DNA of 64,000 bases. It comes from Burkholderia stagnalis (GTDB lineage Bacteria > Pseudomonadota > Gammaproteobacteria > Burkholderiales > Burkholderiaceae). Under the pieces are notes generated by a model. It worked only from the letters and a program-made list of their open reading frames with translations. It did not search any database and was not told the origin of the DNA. The stretch is from assembly GCF_902830275.1 (NCBI RefSeq), contig NZ_CADESW010000001.1, positions 1 to 64,000 on the forward strand, read 5' to 3'. This document shows, in pieces, positions 47,201 to 55,180 of this stretch. A program made the position numbers and the translations under genes. Position 1 is the stretch's first letter. Every line of letters begins with the position of its first letter.

Positions 47201-48656
47201 GCATCCGGATGCGCGCTGCGCGCCGGCGCTGAAGGTGCCGGCCGCATGCGCCGCACCGTGGGACGCGGACGCCGCGCGCGTCGACGTGATCCGCGCGCGG
47301 CTGACCGGCTTCGGCCCGCTCACGCTCGACGCGATCGCCCGCCCGCTCGGCCTGCCCGCCGCATCGGCCGCGGCCGCGCTGGCCGCACTCGAGCAGGAAG
47401 GCTATGTGATGCGCGGACGCTTCACCCCCGGTGCGGCCGGTGACGAATGGTGCGAGCGCCACCTGCTCGCGCGCATCCACCGCTACACGGTGAAGCGCCT
47501 GCGCCGCGAGATCGAGCCGGTCGAGCGCGCCGATTTCATGCGCTTCCTGTTTCACTGGCAGCACCTGACACCCGACACGCGCGGCGCGGGGCGCGATGCA
47601 CTGGCCGCCGTCGTCGAGCAGCTCGAAGGCTACGAAGCCGCCGCGAGCGCGTGGGAAGACGCGCTGCTCCCCGCCCGGCTCACCGACTACACGACGGGCG
47701 GGCTCGACGAACTGTGCCGTTCCGGCAAGCTGGTGTGGGCTCGCATCGGCGCGCCGGCGCGCGCGGCGGGCACGCCGGTGAAGACGACACCGATCGTGCT
47801 GCTGCCGCGCCGCGACCTCGCCGCGTGGCAGGCGCTGCGCGATCCCGCCGCGCAACCCGCGCTGTCGGCGCGCGCGACGCAGGTGCGCGATGCGCTCGCC
47901 GCACACGGCGCGATGTTCTTCGACGAACTGCTCGGCGACCTGCACCTGCTGCCGGTCGAACTCGAACAGGCGCTCGGCGAGCTCGTGTCGGCGGGCCTCG
48001 TGAACGCCGACAGCTTCGCGGGCCTGCGCGCGCTGCTGAAGCCGACCGTCAAGCGCGGGCCGACCTATGCACCGCGCACGCGGCGCGGCGGCGCGCTGAT
48101 CGGCGGCATGGACGACGCCGGGCGCTGGGCGCTCGTGCGGCGGCCCGCGCCGCGCGCCGAGCCGCAACAGCCACCGGCGCGCATGCCCGCCGCAACCGAT
48201 CCCGCTGCGCTCGAACACGTCGCGTGGACGCTGCTGCGCCGCTACGGCGTGGTGTTCTGGCGGCTGCTCGAACGCGAGGCCGACTGGCTGCCGAGCTGGC
48301 GCGAACTGGTGCGCGTGCTGCAGCGCCTGGAAGCGCGCGGCGAGATCCGCGGCGGGCGCTTCGTCGCCGGGCTCGCGGGCGAACAGTTTGCGCTGCCCGA
48401 GGCGATCCCGATCCTGCGCGAGCTGCGGCGGCAACCGGGCAACGGGCAGTTCGTCTGCGTGACGGGCGCCGATCCGCTGAATCTCGCGGGCACGCTGCTG
48501 CCCGGCGACAAGGTGCCCGCGCTGGCCGGCAACCGCGTGCTGTTCCGCGACGGCGTGCCGGTGGCGTCGCTCGTCGCGGGCGCGTTCCACTACGCGCCCG
48601 ACCTGGCTCCGGCCGCACGCGAGGATGCGCGCCTGCGGCTCGCGCGCCGCTCCTGA
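44253..48656 (+). CDS. Lhr-type DEAD/DEAH-box helicase
   Basis: The 1467-residue protein matches the long Lhr helicases of proteobacteria and actinobacteria. Walker A is APTGSGKT (52-59), followed by YVSPLKALSNDIHVNL, VTTPESLYVLL and the DEVH-like box VIVDEIHALANSKRGSHL. The second RecA domain has IAAHHGSLAKEHR, LVATASLELGIDIGDVDLV and FLQRVGRSGHRVGG. A winged-helix/Lhr core and a long C-terminal region (about 850-1467) complete the protein. Lhr is a 3'-5' DNA/RNA-DNA helicase linked to DNA repair. No exonuclease or ligase gene accompanies it here. GC-rich DNA gives very long antisense frames over this gene, which I regard as spurious. Confidence 0.94.
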   Translation: MALAATRPATDVLDVFHPAVAAWFRRTFAAPTGAQALAWPHIKAGRSTLVAAPTGSGKTLTAFLCAIDELVRDALAHDGTLPDATLIVYVSPLKALSNDIHVNLDAPLAGIAESLARLGLPVPAIRTAVRTGDTTQAERAALRKRAPHILVTTPESLYVLLSSTSGRQMLSTVRSVIVDEIHALANSKRGSHLALSLERLDALAGRALPRIGLSATQKPIDAVARFLVGGHAGAPRDCTIVDTGHARERDLALELPNVPLEPVMATDVWEQLYDRIAGLAAAHRTTLVFVNTRRTAERMARHLADRLGKDAIAAHHGSLAKEHRFDAEQRLKRGELKLLVATASLELGIDIGDVDLVCQVGSPRGIAPFLQRVGRSGHRVGGVPKGRLFPLSRDELVECAALLDCVRRGELDTLRIPDAPLDVLAQQIVAEVACAEWHEDALYQSFTQAAPYARLPRARFDAVLAMLAAGFSSRRGVRAAYLHRDVVGGTVRGRRNAMMTATTSGGTIPDMADYAVLLEPQGIQVGTVNEDFAIESLAGDVFQLGNQSYRIIRVETGRVRVEDAQGQSPNIPFWLGEAPGRSDELSAAVGRLRARLDALFAQGDRDAAARGAQRTDADAASSRLAPALRWLVDDLQLSPDAARQIVDYLARTRAALGALPTQDTLVMERFFDESGGTQLVIHSPFGSRINRAWGLALRKRFCRTFNFELQAAATDDAIVLSLSLAHSFALDEVWRYLRSASAEHVLVQALLDAPMFGVRWRWNATTALALPRFTGGKRTAPQLQRMKSDDLLATVFPDQVACLENVVGEREIPSHPLVDQTLDDCLHDAMDSDGWLALLRRIESGAIELVARDLPAPSPLAAEILNAKPYAFLDDAPLEERRTQAVQARRWSDPESADDLGALDADAIAAVRDEAWPLVRDADEMHEALLTLACMADDEAQAHDGWPAWLDELAARRRATKLVTPGGAALWVPVERLVCLRALHPDARCAPALKVPAACAAPWDADAARVDVIRARLTGFGPLTLDAIARPLGLPAASAAAALAALEQEGYVMRGRFTPGAAGDEWCERHLLARIHRYTVKRLRREIEPVERADFMRFLFHWQHLTPDTRGAGRDALAAVVEQLEGYEAAASAWEDALLPARLTDYTTGGLDELCRSGKLVWARIGAPARAAGTPVKTTPIVLLPRRDLAAWQALRDPAAQPALSARATQVRDALAAHGAMFFDELLGDLHLLPVELEQALGELVSAGLVNADSFAGLRALLKPTVKRGPTYAPRTRRGGALIGGMDDAGRWALVRRPAPRAEPQQPPARMPAATDPAALEHVAWTLLRRYGVVFWRLLEREADWLPSWRELVRVLQRLEARGEIRGGRFVAGLAGEQFALPEAIPILRELRRQPGNGQFVCVTGADPLNLAGTLLPGDKVPALAGNRVLFRDGVPVASLVAGAFHYAPDLAPAAREDARLRLARRS

Positions 48657-48790
48657 CACCGGCTGACAGCCTGCGCAGAACGGACTACTGAACGACCGCA
48701 CGCGCGCACCCGGGCATTCCGCTAGCATCGTGCCTTCCGCTGCGCGTGCCGATATGCGCACGCAATCAACCTGTCCGGAGACACCTGCTC

Positions 48791-50080
48791 ATGCCCTCCT
48801 CGGCCGACCCGCGCGCCGCGTCGTCATCCCCCGTTCACCACACCGGCACGCTGAACATCTTCCAGGGCGCCGCGCTGTATGTCGGCGCGGTGCTCGGCAC
48901 CGGCGTCATCGGCCTGCCCGCGCTCGCCGCCGAAGTCGCGGGCCCCGCGTCGCTGCTCGCATGGGCGGCGCTCGTCGTGCTGTCCGCGCCGCTCGCGGCG
49001 ACCTTCGCGGCGCTGGGCGCGCGCTTTCCGGATGCGGGCGGCGTGTCGACCTATGCGCGCCGCGCGTTCGGGCCGAAGGCCGCGGCGATCGTCGGCTGGT
49101 GCTTCTATTTCGCGGTGCCGGCCGGCGCGCCGGCCGCGGCGATGTTCGGCGGCGCTTACGTCGCAGCCGTGACGGGCGGCGGCCATGCGACGGTGGTCGT
49201 CACCGCGGCCGCGCTGATCGCGAGCGTGTCCGCGGCGAACGCGTTCGGCGTGACCGTATCGGGGCGAATGCAGCTCGTGCTGTCCGCGCTGCTCGTGTCG
49301 CTGCTGCTCGCCGCCGTGCTGGCATCCGCACCGCACGCGCAGGTGTCGAACCTCCGGCCGTTCGCGCCGCACGGCTGGCTCGCGATTGGCCAGGCTGCCG
49401 CGCTGCTCGTCTGGAGCTTCGCCGGCTGGGAAGCAATCACCCATCTCGCGGCGGAATTCCGGCGGCCCGCGCATGACATGCCGCGCTCGGCCGGCATCGC
49501 GGTCGTGGTGGTCGGGCTGCTGTACCTGGCGGTCGCGGCAGCCAGCGTGACGGTGCTCGGCCCGTCGGCCGGCGCATCCGGTGCGCCGCTCGCCGAGCTG
49601 ATCGCGCGCGGCATCGGCGGCCACGCGCAGGTGCTGGCGGCCGCGGCGGCCTTGCTGCTCACGCTCGGCACCATGAACGCGTATTTCGCGGGGGCGGCGA
49701 AGCTCGGCGCGGCGCTCGGCCGCGACGGCGCGTTGCCTGCGTGGCTCGCGCAGGGCAGCCAGGTCGGCGGCGTGCCGCGCCGCAGCCTCGGCGTGATCGC
49801 CGCGCTCGCAGCGCTCGCGCTGGTCGCGACGACGGTCGCCGACGTCGGGCCGAAGCCGCTCGTGCTCGCCACGTCGGGCTGTTTCGTGATGGTGTACGGG
49901 CTGGGCGCCGCGGCGGCGCTGAAGCTGCTGCCGCGCGGCGGTATTGCGCGACGCTGCGCGTGGGTTTCGCTGGTCGCGGTCGCGGGGCTGTTCCTGACGA
50001 CCGGGTGGTATTTCGTATGGCCGGCGCTGCTGGCCGGCGGCGCGCTGCTTTACTTGCGGGCAGCGGCGCGCGGCGGGTGA
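48791..50080 (+). CDS. APC-family amino-acid transporter (YjeH-like exporter)
   Basis: The 429-residue protein has about twelve membrane helices. The N-terminal signature is NIFQGAALYVGAVLGTGVIGLPALAA, with the GxGxxxG-like substrate loop of the APC superfamily. Later come LLVWSFAGWEAITHLAAEFRRPAHDMPRS and LGTMNAYFAGAAKLGAALGRDGALPAW, typical of the YjeH group. E. coli YjeH exports methionine and branched-chain amino acids; direction and substrate here are inferred. ATG 48791 follows CGGAGA. The gene ends one base before the convergent antitoxin gene. Confidence 0.9.
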   Translation: MPSSADPRAASSSPVHHTGTLNIFQGAALYVGAVLGTGVIGLPALAAEVAGPASLLAWAALVVLSAPLAATFAALGARFPDAGGVSTYARRAFGPKAAAIVGWCFYFAVPAGAPAAAMFGGAYVAAVTGGGHATVVVTAAALIASVSAANAFGVTVSGRMQLVLSALLVSLLLAAVLASAPHAQVSNLRPFAPHGWLAIGQAAALLVWSFAGWEAITHLAAEFRRPAHDMPRSAGIAVVVVGLLYLAVAAASVTVLGPSAGASGAPLAELIARGIGGHAQVLAAAAALLLTLGTMNAYFAGAAKLGAALGRDGALPAWLAQGSQVGGVPRRSLGVIAALAALALVATTVADVGPKPLVLATSGCFVMVYGLGAAAALKLLPRGGIARRCAWVSLVAVAGLFLTTGWYFVWPALLAGGALLYLRAAARGG

Positions 50081-50081
50081 C

Positions 50082-50378
50082 TCAGGCCGGCACCAGCTCG
50101 AAGCTCAGGCGCTTGCCAAGCGCTGCGGCCGCGCTCGCGAGCGTCGTCAGCGTGAGGCTCGTGTCGGTTTCGTCGAGCAGGCGGTTGAGTGCCGCGCGGC
50201 TGGTTTTCATGCGCGCGGCCATCGCGGTTTTCGTGAGGTGCTGCGCCTTCATTTCCTGTTCGATCTGCCACGCGATCACCCGCTTGATAGCGGTCGCGGT
50301 GACTTCCTCGAGGAGGCCCTCCTCTTCGAGGAAAGCGTCGAAGTCGCTGCCGATGTGGCCGTTGTTCGGGGTCGTCAT
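50082..50378 (-). CDS. XRE-family antitoxin (HigA-like)
   Basis: The 98-residue protein has a helix-turn-helix (LTKTAMAARMKTSRAALNRLLDETDTSLTLTTLASAAAALG) in its C-terminal half and an acidic N-terminus (SDFDAFLEEEGLLEE). It lies 76 bases downstream of a RelE/HigB-like toxin gene on the same strand, the toxin-first order of HigBA pairs. It should neutralise the toxin and repress the shared promoter. I prefer ATG 50378, with GGAG upstream, over an in-frame ATG at 50390. Confidence 0.87.
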   Translation of the reverse strand: MTTPNNGHIGSDFDAFLEEEGLLEEVTATAIKRVIAWQIEQEMKAQHLTKTAMAARMKTSRAALNRLLDETDTSLTLTTLASAAAALGKRLSFELVPA

Positions 50379-50454
50379 GTCGTACTCCATTGCTTTGCGT
50401 TGCCCGCTGCACGATCGTCCTTGATGGCACCAACCGGCGCCGTGTACGCGGAAT

Positions 50455-50814
50455 TCAGATGCCGTTGCTCACGGCTTTCAGCCGGGATCTTGCGGCGTCG
50501 AGATCGTCCGGCGGTGTGGTCGGCGACTTCTTGATGAACCCGTGCAACAGGACCATCGCGTCGCCGACGACGGTGAAGAAGACTCGCGCGATTCGCGTCG
50601 GAAGCGTCACCCGGATCTCCCACAGATCCCTCGACATCTTCCGAACCAGCGGCATGCCAAGCGGCCAGCCGAATTGAACCGTCGTGATCTCCTCCCCGAT
50701 TGCCTTCCGCTCCGCCGGCCCGAGCCCCTTGAGCCATTCGCGGACCGGTTCGTTTCCGCTGGCCGTGCAGAAGAACCGCACGGCCAGCGTCGCCTGCAAT
50801 TGCTGTCTCGACAT
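50455..50814 (-). CDS. RelE/HigB-like toxin (Gp49-like family)
   Basis: The 119-residue protein has the fold signatures of Gp49/HigB toxins: VRFFCTASGNEPVREWLKGL, then LGMPLVRKMSRDLWEIRVTLP, RIARVFFTVVGDAMVLLHGFIKKSPTTPPDDLDAARSRL. These are ribosome-dependent mRNA interferases. Key basic and aromatic residues around the LWEIR and GFIKK segments are present, so it is probably functional. The start is uncertain: ATG 50814, 50829 and 50856 are in frame. I chose 50814 because the operator palindrome lies just upstream and family homology begins there. Confidence 0.85.
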   Translation of the reverse strand: MSRQQLQATLAVRFFCTASGNEPVREWLKGLGPAERKAIGEEITTVQFGWPLGMPLVRKMSRDLWEIRVTLPTRIARVFFTVVGDAMVLLHGFIKKSPTTPPDDLDAARSRLKAVSNGI

Positions 50815-50827
50815 CGTCTTGCCGCCC

Positions 50828-50849
50828 ATCGTACCAAAATTGATACGAT
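50828..50849 (-). promoter_or_regulatory. Palindromic operator of the toxin-antitoxin pair
   Basis: ATCGTA at 50828-50833 and TACGAT at 50844-50849 flank an AT-rich centre (AAATT), directly upstream of the toxin start. The position and symmetry fit the binding site of the HigA-like autorepressor. Confidence 0.6.
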
Positions 50850-50917
50850 AGGCCAAGCGCGACGAACGCGAATCTCAGCCGTTCGGCCAGCCTCCCGCGT
50901 CCGGGTTGTGCAGCATG

Positions 50918-51919
50918 TCAGCGCGGCTTTGCCGCATGACTGCCGCGCGTGCGCCGCCGGCCGCGTTGCAATGCCTCCCCCGGCCGCCCGTCGCCCAGCC
51001 GCGCCCGCGCGATTTCCCTCACCGCGTCGATCAGCGTGCGCGCGACCGGCGACGGCTGCGCGTCGGTCCGCAGGACCAGCCCGACCGGCTCATCGGTGCC
51101 GGCCACCGGCAGCGGCACGCGCGCCAGCGCGCCCGCCGACAGGTCGTATTCGGCCGCATACAGCGGCACGAACCAGACCGCGTCGTTCTCGAGCGCGAGC
51201 GCGCGCGCGACCGACACGGACAGCACCTCGATGAACGCATCCAGCGGCGGCGCGCCGCACGCGCCCAGCAACTGCTCGGCCGACTGCCGGATCAGCGTGC
51301 CGTACGGCGGCAGCACGACCGGGTAGCGCGCCAGCTCGGCGGCCGGCGCGGCGCTTGCCAGCAGCGGGTGCCCGGCGCGCACGACCGCGACGAGCGGCTC
51401 GTTGTACAACTGCTCGAACGCGAGCCCGACCATCCGCTCCGGCTCCGACAGCCGCCCGATCGCGCATTCGATCGTGCCCGCCTTCAGGCGCTCGAGCAGC
51501 TCGGCATTCGCGGCGGTCGCGATCCGCACGACGACGCGCGGCCAGCGCGCGGCCAGCGCCTTCATCAGCGCCGGCGCAAGCGAGGCCGCGACGGTCGGCA
51601 GCATGCCGATCTCGAGCGTCGCCGCCGCGCCGCCGCCTTCGTGCGCCAGCAGCCCGACGCCTTGCCGCAGCGCGAGCACGCAGGCGTTCGCATGCGGCAT
51701 GAACAGCTGCGCCTCGCGGGTCGGGCGCGCGCCCTGCCGGCCGCGTTCGAACAGCCGGACCCCGAGGATCGCCTCCAGCTCGGCGATCGTCTTCGACACG
51801 GCCGGCTGCGTGATCGACAGGCTCTCGGCCGCCTTCTGCACGCCGCCGAGCTGCGCGACCGCGAGAAAGCACTGCAGGTGCCGAAACTTGACGCGGCCGT
51901 CGGCAATACGGTTATTCAT
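50918..51919 (-). CDS. pcaQ: LysR-type regulator of protocatechuate genes (PcaQ-like)
   Basis: The 333-residue regulator has an N-terminal winged helix (RHLQCFLAVAQLGGVQKAAESLSITQPAVSKTIAELEAILG) and a periplasmic-binding-protein-like effector domain (ECAIGRLSEPERMVGLAFEQLYNEPLVAVVRAGHPL). The helix and the short start NNRIADGRVKFRHLQCFLAVA are those of PcaQ/GbpR proteins. PcaQ activates pca genes in response to a beta-ketoadipate pathway intermediate. Its start codon overlaps an ATAAC-N4-GGTTAT palindrome of PcaQ-box type, and the same paired boxes stand before pcaH. Two unrelated genes separate it from pcaHG. Confidence 0.88.
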   Translation of the reverse strand: MNNRIADGRVKFRHLQCFLAVAQLGGVQKAAESLSITQPAVSKTIAELEAILGVRLFERGRQGARPTREAQLFMPHANACVLALRQGVGLLAHEGGGAAATLEIGMLPTVAASLAPALMKALAARWPRVVVRIATAANAELLERLKAGTIECAIGRLSEPERMVGLAFEQLYNEPLVAVVRAGHPLLASAAPAAELARYPVVLPPYGTLIRQSAEQLLGACGAPPLDAFIEVLSVSVARALALENDAVWFVPLYAAEYDLSAGALARVPLPVAGTDEPVGLVLRTDAQPSPVARTLIDAVREIARARLGDGRPGEALQRGRRRTRGSHAAKPR

Positions 51920-51976
51920 AACAAAGGGTTATGCGAATGACGGTGAATGGCCATTTTGCATAACTTTCCGGATAAG
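51917..51976. promoter_or_regulatory. PcaQ-type box pair upstream of pcaQ
   Basis: Box 1 (51917-51933) reads CATAACAAAGGGTTATG. Box 2 (from 51957) reads TGCATAACTTTCCGGATAAG. Starts are 40 bases apart, as in the copy upstream of pcaH. Box 1 overlaps the pcaQ start codon, which suggests autorepression. Confidence 0.7.
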
Positions 51977-51993
51977 CCCAAGCACCGCGCGCG

Positions 51994-52731
51994 TCACGGC
52001 GTGCGCCGCAACGCCTCGAAGCCGGCCGGCTCCCAGATCCGCTTCGCGACCAGCAGCCCGGTGCCGTGCTTCTGCCCGAGCGGCGCCGCGGACGATTCCG
52101 CGTGCAGCGCGGCCGCCTTGCTGCGCAGCCGGCGCAGCTCCTGGTCGAGTTCCGCCGCAGCCGCCGCCGTCAGCATCCCCTGCGAGAACGTCATCGTCTC
52201 GCCCGGGCCGTCGAAGCGGCTGTCGAGGAAATCGCCGAGCGCGTGCGCGTGGAAGTAGCGGCGGATCGGGCCGTCCGTCAGCCAGTCGAAATCGCGCGCG
52301 ACGCGCACGCGGATCCGGTCGCCCGGCAGCAGCGCGACGACGTTCATCCGGTCGAGCATCAGCAGGTATTTCAGGCATTCGGCTTTGGTCACCCGATAGG
52401 CCGACACGATGTCGGCCACGGTCCAGTAGTTGATCGCGCAGACGGCGACCAGCAGCAGCTTCTCGTCCGACACCAGCAGCGCCTCCTGCTGCTCGCTCAG
52501 CGTGTGCAGCCGCGGCGCGGACGCCGACGCCTCGTGCACGAGCTCGGCGAGCGTGTAGCCGAGCACCTGGCCGATCTGCACGACGCGCTCGAGCGTGAAG
52601 CGGCCGCTCGCGAACAGCCGCTTCACGCTCGTCTCGGAGACGTCCAGCTCGCGCGCGACGTCGCGGTACGTCATGCCCTGCGCCTTCAGCAGGCGCTTCA
52701 GCGTATCGATGAGTTGGGCGATTTCGGTCAT
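51994..52731 (-). CDS. XRE-family transcriptional regulator with C-terminal sensor-like domain
   Basis: The 245-residue protein has an N-terminal helix-turn-helix (LLKAQGMTYRDVARELDVSETSVKRLFASGRFTLERVVQI). A long middle and C-terminal region follows (LLVAVCAINYWTVADIVSAYRV, VARDFDWLTDGPIRRYFHA, then a helical stretch about 185-220). No ligand domain is recognised. It sits between pcaQ and pcaHG without functional relation and is divergent from the papain-like protein gene, which it may regulate. Confidence 0.88.
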   Translation of the reverse strand: MTEIAQLIDTLKRLLKAQGMTYRDVARELDVSETSVKRLFASGRFTLERVVQIGQVLGYTLAELVHEASASAPRLHTLSEQQEALLVSDEKLLLVAVCAINYWTVADIVSAYRVTKAECLKYLLMLDRMNVVALLPGDRIRVRVARDFDWLTDGPIRRYFHAHALGDFLDSRFDGPGETMTFSQGMLTAAAAAELDQELRRLRSKAAALHAESSAAPLGQKHGTGLLVAKRIWEPAGFEALRRTP

Positions 52732-52852
52732 GTCTGGTATCGAAAAAAGATACTAAATGAGAGATATTAGGCTACCGACGCAAGCCCTCGTACATTTTTT
52801 AGCACTTGTCCGCATAATCCGCTCCGACCTGCCACCGAACGACGGAGCTGCG

Positions 52853-53530
52853 ATGTCCACCCGAACCGAAACCGCCGCCTGCAACGCGACCCGCGCCGCA
52901 CCGCGCGACGCCAGCGACACCGCGCGCACGCTGCCGCTGGCCACTGTCCGCACGCTCGCCGCGAGCGCGCACATCGGGGATCTCGTGTTCATCCGCGTGA
53001 CGGCGCGCCCGTTCCGCGCAGTGGCGGACGCGACGGGCAGCTGGACCAACCATGTCGGGATCGTCGTCGACACGTCGGGCGCGGAGCCGATGGTCGCGGA
53101 AAGCACGTTCCCGTGGGCGAAGCTGACGCCGCTGTCGCGCTTCGTCGCGCGCTCCGAGGGCGGCCGCCTCGCGCTGGCGCGGCTCGCGACGCCGCCCACC
53201 GCGGACGAGCAGCGCCGCGTGCATGCGGCCGCCGAACGGCGGATCGGCACGCTGTACGACACCGGCTTCAACCTGCGCTCGCGGCGGCAGTTCTGCTCGC
53301 GCTACGTGCGCGAAGTGCTCGGCGACGCGACGGGCATCGAGCCCGGCGACGTCGAGACCTTCGCGACGCTGCTCGAACGCCGCCCCGGCGCGAAGCTCGG
53401 TTTCTGGCGGCTGTGGTACTTCGGGCGTATTCCGTGGGAGCGCGAGACGGTGACGCCCGCGAGCCTGCTCCGCAGCAGCAAGCTGACGCTCGAATTCGAC
53501 GGGATCGTGTTCGATCCGGGCCGCGCGTAA
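52853..53530 (+). CDS. YiiX/YebB-like permuted papain-fold cysteine hydrolase
   Basis: The 225-residue protein reads HIGDLVFIRVTARPFRAVAD, then SWTNHVGIVVDTSGAEPMVAES (His of the permuted triad) and RRQFCSRYVREVLGDATGIE (catalytic Cys in QFCS). These are hallmarks of the YiiX/NlpC-P60-like permuted papain family. It lacks a signal peptide. Substrates of such enzymes are amide or ester bonds, possibly lipid or peptide; none can be named. ATG 52853 is preceded by GGAG. It is divergent from the XRE regulator and ends before a terminator. Confidence 0.82.
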   Translation: MSTRTETAACNATRAAPRDASDTARTLPLATVRTLAASAHIGDLVFIRVTARPFRAVADATGSWTNHVGIVVDTSGAEPMVAESTFPWAKLTPLSRFVARSEGGRLALARLATPPTADEQRRVHAAAERRIGTLYDTGFNLRSRRQFCSRYVREVLGDATGIEPGDVETFATLLERRPGAKLGFWRLWYFGRIPWERETVTPASLLRSSKLTLEFDGIVFDPGRA

Positions 53531-53649
53531 CGGGCGGCGCGACGCAGACAAGCAACAACCATAAAAAACCAACAATAAACAGCGACGGGCTGGCTGGAGG
53601 GCCGTGCAACGTTCGTCACCGACGACACGCGAGCCCGATCGCTTTAGCC

Positions 53650-53685
53650 GCCGGACAGGCTGCCCTGTCCGGCGCCTTCTTTATT
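53650..53685 (+). terminator. Rho-independent terminator
   Basis: GCCGGACAGG (53650-53659) and CCTGTCCGGC (53664-53673) form a perfect 10-bp stem with a four-base loop, followed by a T-rich tract (CTTCTTTATT). It lies 120 bases after the papain-like gene and isolates it from pcaH. Confidence 0.8.
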
Positions 53686-53705
53686 GGCGCCGGCGCCGCG
53701 CAATA

Positions 53706-53765
53706 CATAACAACTGGTTATGCTATCCACGAAAAATCATCATTTTGCATAACCTGACGGTTTGG
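53706..53765 (+). promoter_or_regulatory. PcaQ-type box pair upstream of pcaH
   Basis: Box 1 (53706-53722) is CATAACAACTGGTTATG. Box 2 (53746-53765) is TGCATAACCTGACGGTTTGG. The boxes begin 40 bases apart, and 13 bases (CATTTTGCATAAC) before and in box 2 are identical to the copy upstream of pcaQ. The pair ends 47 bases before the pcaH start, a suitable activator position. Confidence 0.75.
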
Positions 53766-53812
53766 CTAAAGTCGTGCCATCCCCTCTGCGAAAACCTATC
53801 AGGAGACGCCCG

Positions 53813-54520
53813 ATGGATTCCCCCACGATCCTCACGCCGCGCGACTGGCCGTCGCATCCCGCGTACATCCACCCCGAATACCGCTCGTCGGTGAAGCGCG
53901 GCCCCACCCGCCCGCTGATTCCGCTGAAGGAGAAGCTGCGCGACCAGTACGCACCCGTCTACGGCGCCGAAGATCTCGGCGCGCTCGACCACGACCTGAC
54001 GAAGAATGCGGTGAAGAACGGCGAGCCGCTCGGCGAGCGCATCGTCGTCACGGGCCGCGTGCTCGACGAAGGCGGCAAGCCGGTGCGCAACACGCTCGTC
54101 GAGGTCTGGCAGGCAAACGCCGCCGGCCGCTACGTGCACAAGGTCGACCAGCACGACGCGCCGCTCGACCCGAACTTCCTCGGCGCCGGCCGCTGCCTGA
54201 CCGACGACGAAGGCCGCTACCGCTTCCTGACGATCAAGCCGGGCGCGTATCCGTGGGGCAACCATCCGAACGCATGGCGCCCGAACCACATCCACTTCTC
54301 GCTGTTCGGCGACTACTTCGGCCAACGCCTCGTCACGCAGATGTATTTCCCCGGCGATCCGCTGCTCGCGTACGACCCGATCTTCCAGGGCACGCCCGAG
54401 CAGGCGCGCGACCGGCTGATCTCGCGGTTTTCGATGGACATCACCGAAGAAGGCTATGCGCTCGGCTACGAATTCGACATCGTGCTGCGCGGCCGTGACG
54501 CCACCCCGACGGAGCGCTGA
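53813..54520 (+). CDS. pcaH: Protocatechuate 3,4-dioxygenase beta subunit
   Basis: The 235-residue subunit carries all four ferric ligands of intradiol dioxygenases: Tyr in GRYVHKVD, Tyr in GAYPWGNH, and both His in PNHIHFSLFG. The family N-terminus (DWPSHPAYIHPEYRSSVKRGPT) is present. With PcaG it cleaves protocatechuate between its hydroxyls to beta-carboxymuconate in the beta-ketoadipate pathway. AGGAGACG precedes ATG 53813. The alpha subunit gene follows after three bases. Confidence 0.96.
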   Translation: MDSPTILTPRDWPSHPAYIHPEYRSSVKRGPTRPLIPLKEKLRDQYAPVYGAEDLGALDHDLTKNAVKNGEPLGERIVVTGRVLDEGGKPVRNTLVEVWQANAAGRYVHKVDQHDAPLDPNFLGAGRCLTDDEGRYRFLTIKPGAYPWGNHPNAWRPNHIHFSLFGDYFGQRLVTQMYFPGDPLLAYDPIFQGTPEQARDRLISRFSMDITEEGYALGYEFDIVLRGRDATPTER

Positions 54521-54523
54521 ACC

Positions 54524-55117
54524 ATGACGACGCTGAAACAAACCCCTTCGCAGACGGTCGGCCCGTACTTCGCCTATGGCCTGAGCCCGCAGCAGTACAA
54601 CTACGACCTGAAGAGCCTGTTCACGCCGGCGATCGCCGCGCCGCACGCGGCCGGCGAGCACGTGCTGCTGGTCGGCCGGGTGTTCGACGGCGACGGCAAC
54701 GTCGTCAGCGACGCGCTGCTCGAATTCACGCAGGCGGACAGCGCGGGCCGGTACCCGGCCTCGCGCGCCGACATCGCGAACACCGGCTTCACCGGTTTCG
54801 CGCGGGTCGGCACCGGCACCGACGCGCAGCATCGCTTCGTCGTCGAGACCGTCAAGCCGGGCCGGATCGCCGCGGACGATGCGCCGCACATCAACGTGAC
54901 GGTGATGATGCGCGGGATCCTCACGCATGCGTTCACGCGCGTGTATTTCGACGACGAAACGGCAGCGAACGCGGCCGATCCGGTGCTGAACGCCGTGCCG
55001 GCCGAACGCCGCGCGACGCTCGTCGCGAAACGCGACGCGCAGCCGGGCGGCCCGACCGTGTACCGCTTCGACATCCGCATGCAGGGCCCGGACGAAACCG
55101 TATTCTTCGACGTCTGA
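54524..55117 (+). CDS. pcaG: Protocatechuate 3,4-dioxygenase alpha subunit
   Basis: The 197-residue subunit starts TLKQTPSQTVGPYFAYGLSP, the PcaG signature. It shares the beta-sandwich with PcaH (VGRVFDGDGNVVSDALLEFTQADSAGRYP) but lacks the full set of iron ligands, as expected for the alpha chain. It completes the active-site pocket and is translated together with pcaH, three bases apart. A rho-independent terminator follows. Confidence 0.96.
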   Translation: MTTLKQTPSQTVGPYFAYGLSPQQYNYDLKSLFTPAIAAPHAAGEHVLLVGRVFDGDGNVVSDALLEFTQADSAGRYPASRADIANTGFTGFARVGTGTDAQHRFVVETVKPGRIAADDAPHINVTVMMRGILTHAFTRVYFDDETAANAADPVLNAVPAERRATLVAKRDAQPGGPTVYRFDIRMQGPDETVFFDV

Positions 55118-55140
55118 CCGGCGCACCGGCGGCGGCCGAC

Positions 55141-55180
55141 CGGCGGGGCTCGCATCGCGCGCCCCGCCGCGCGCATTTTT
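55141..55180 (+). terminator. Rho-independent terminator of pcaHG
   Basis: CGGCGGGGC (55141-55149) pairs with GCCCCGCCG (55161-55169), loop of 11, then CGCGCATTTTT with five T's. It lies 24 bases after the pcaG stop. Confidence 0.85.

Noticed and set aside
43845..48761. 1638-codon leftward open frame over the Lhr-type helicase
   Set aside because: It is a shadow of the helicase gene, which has all helicase motifs in order.
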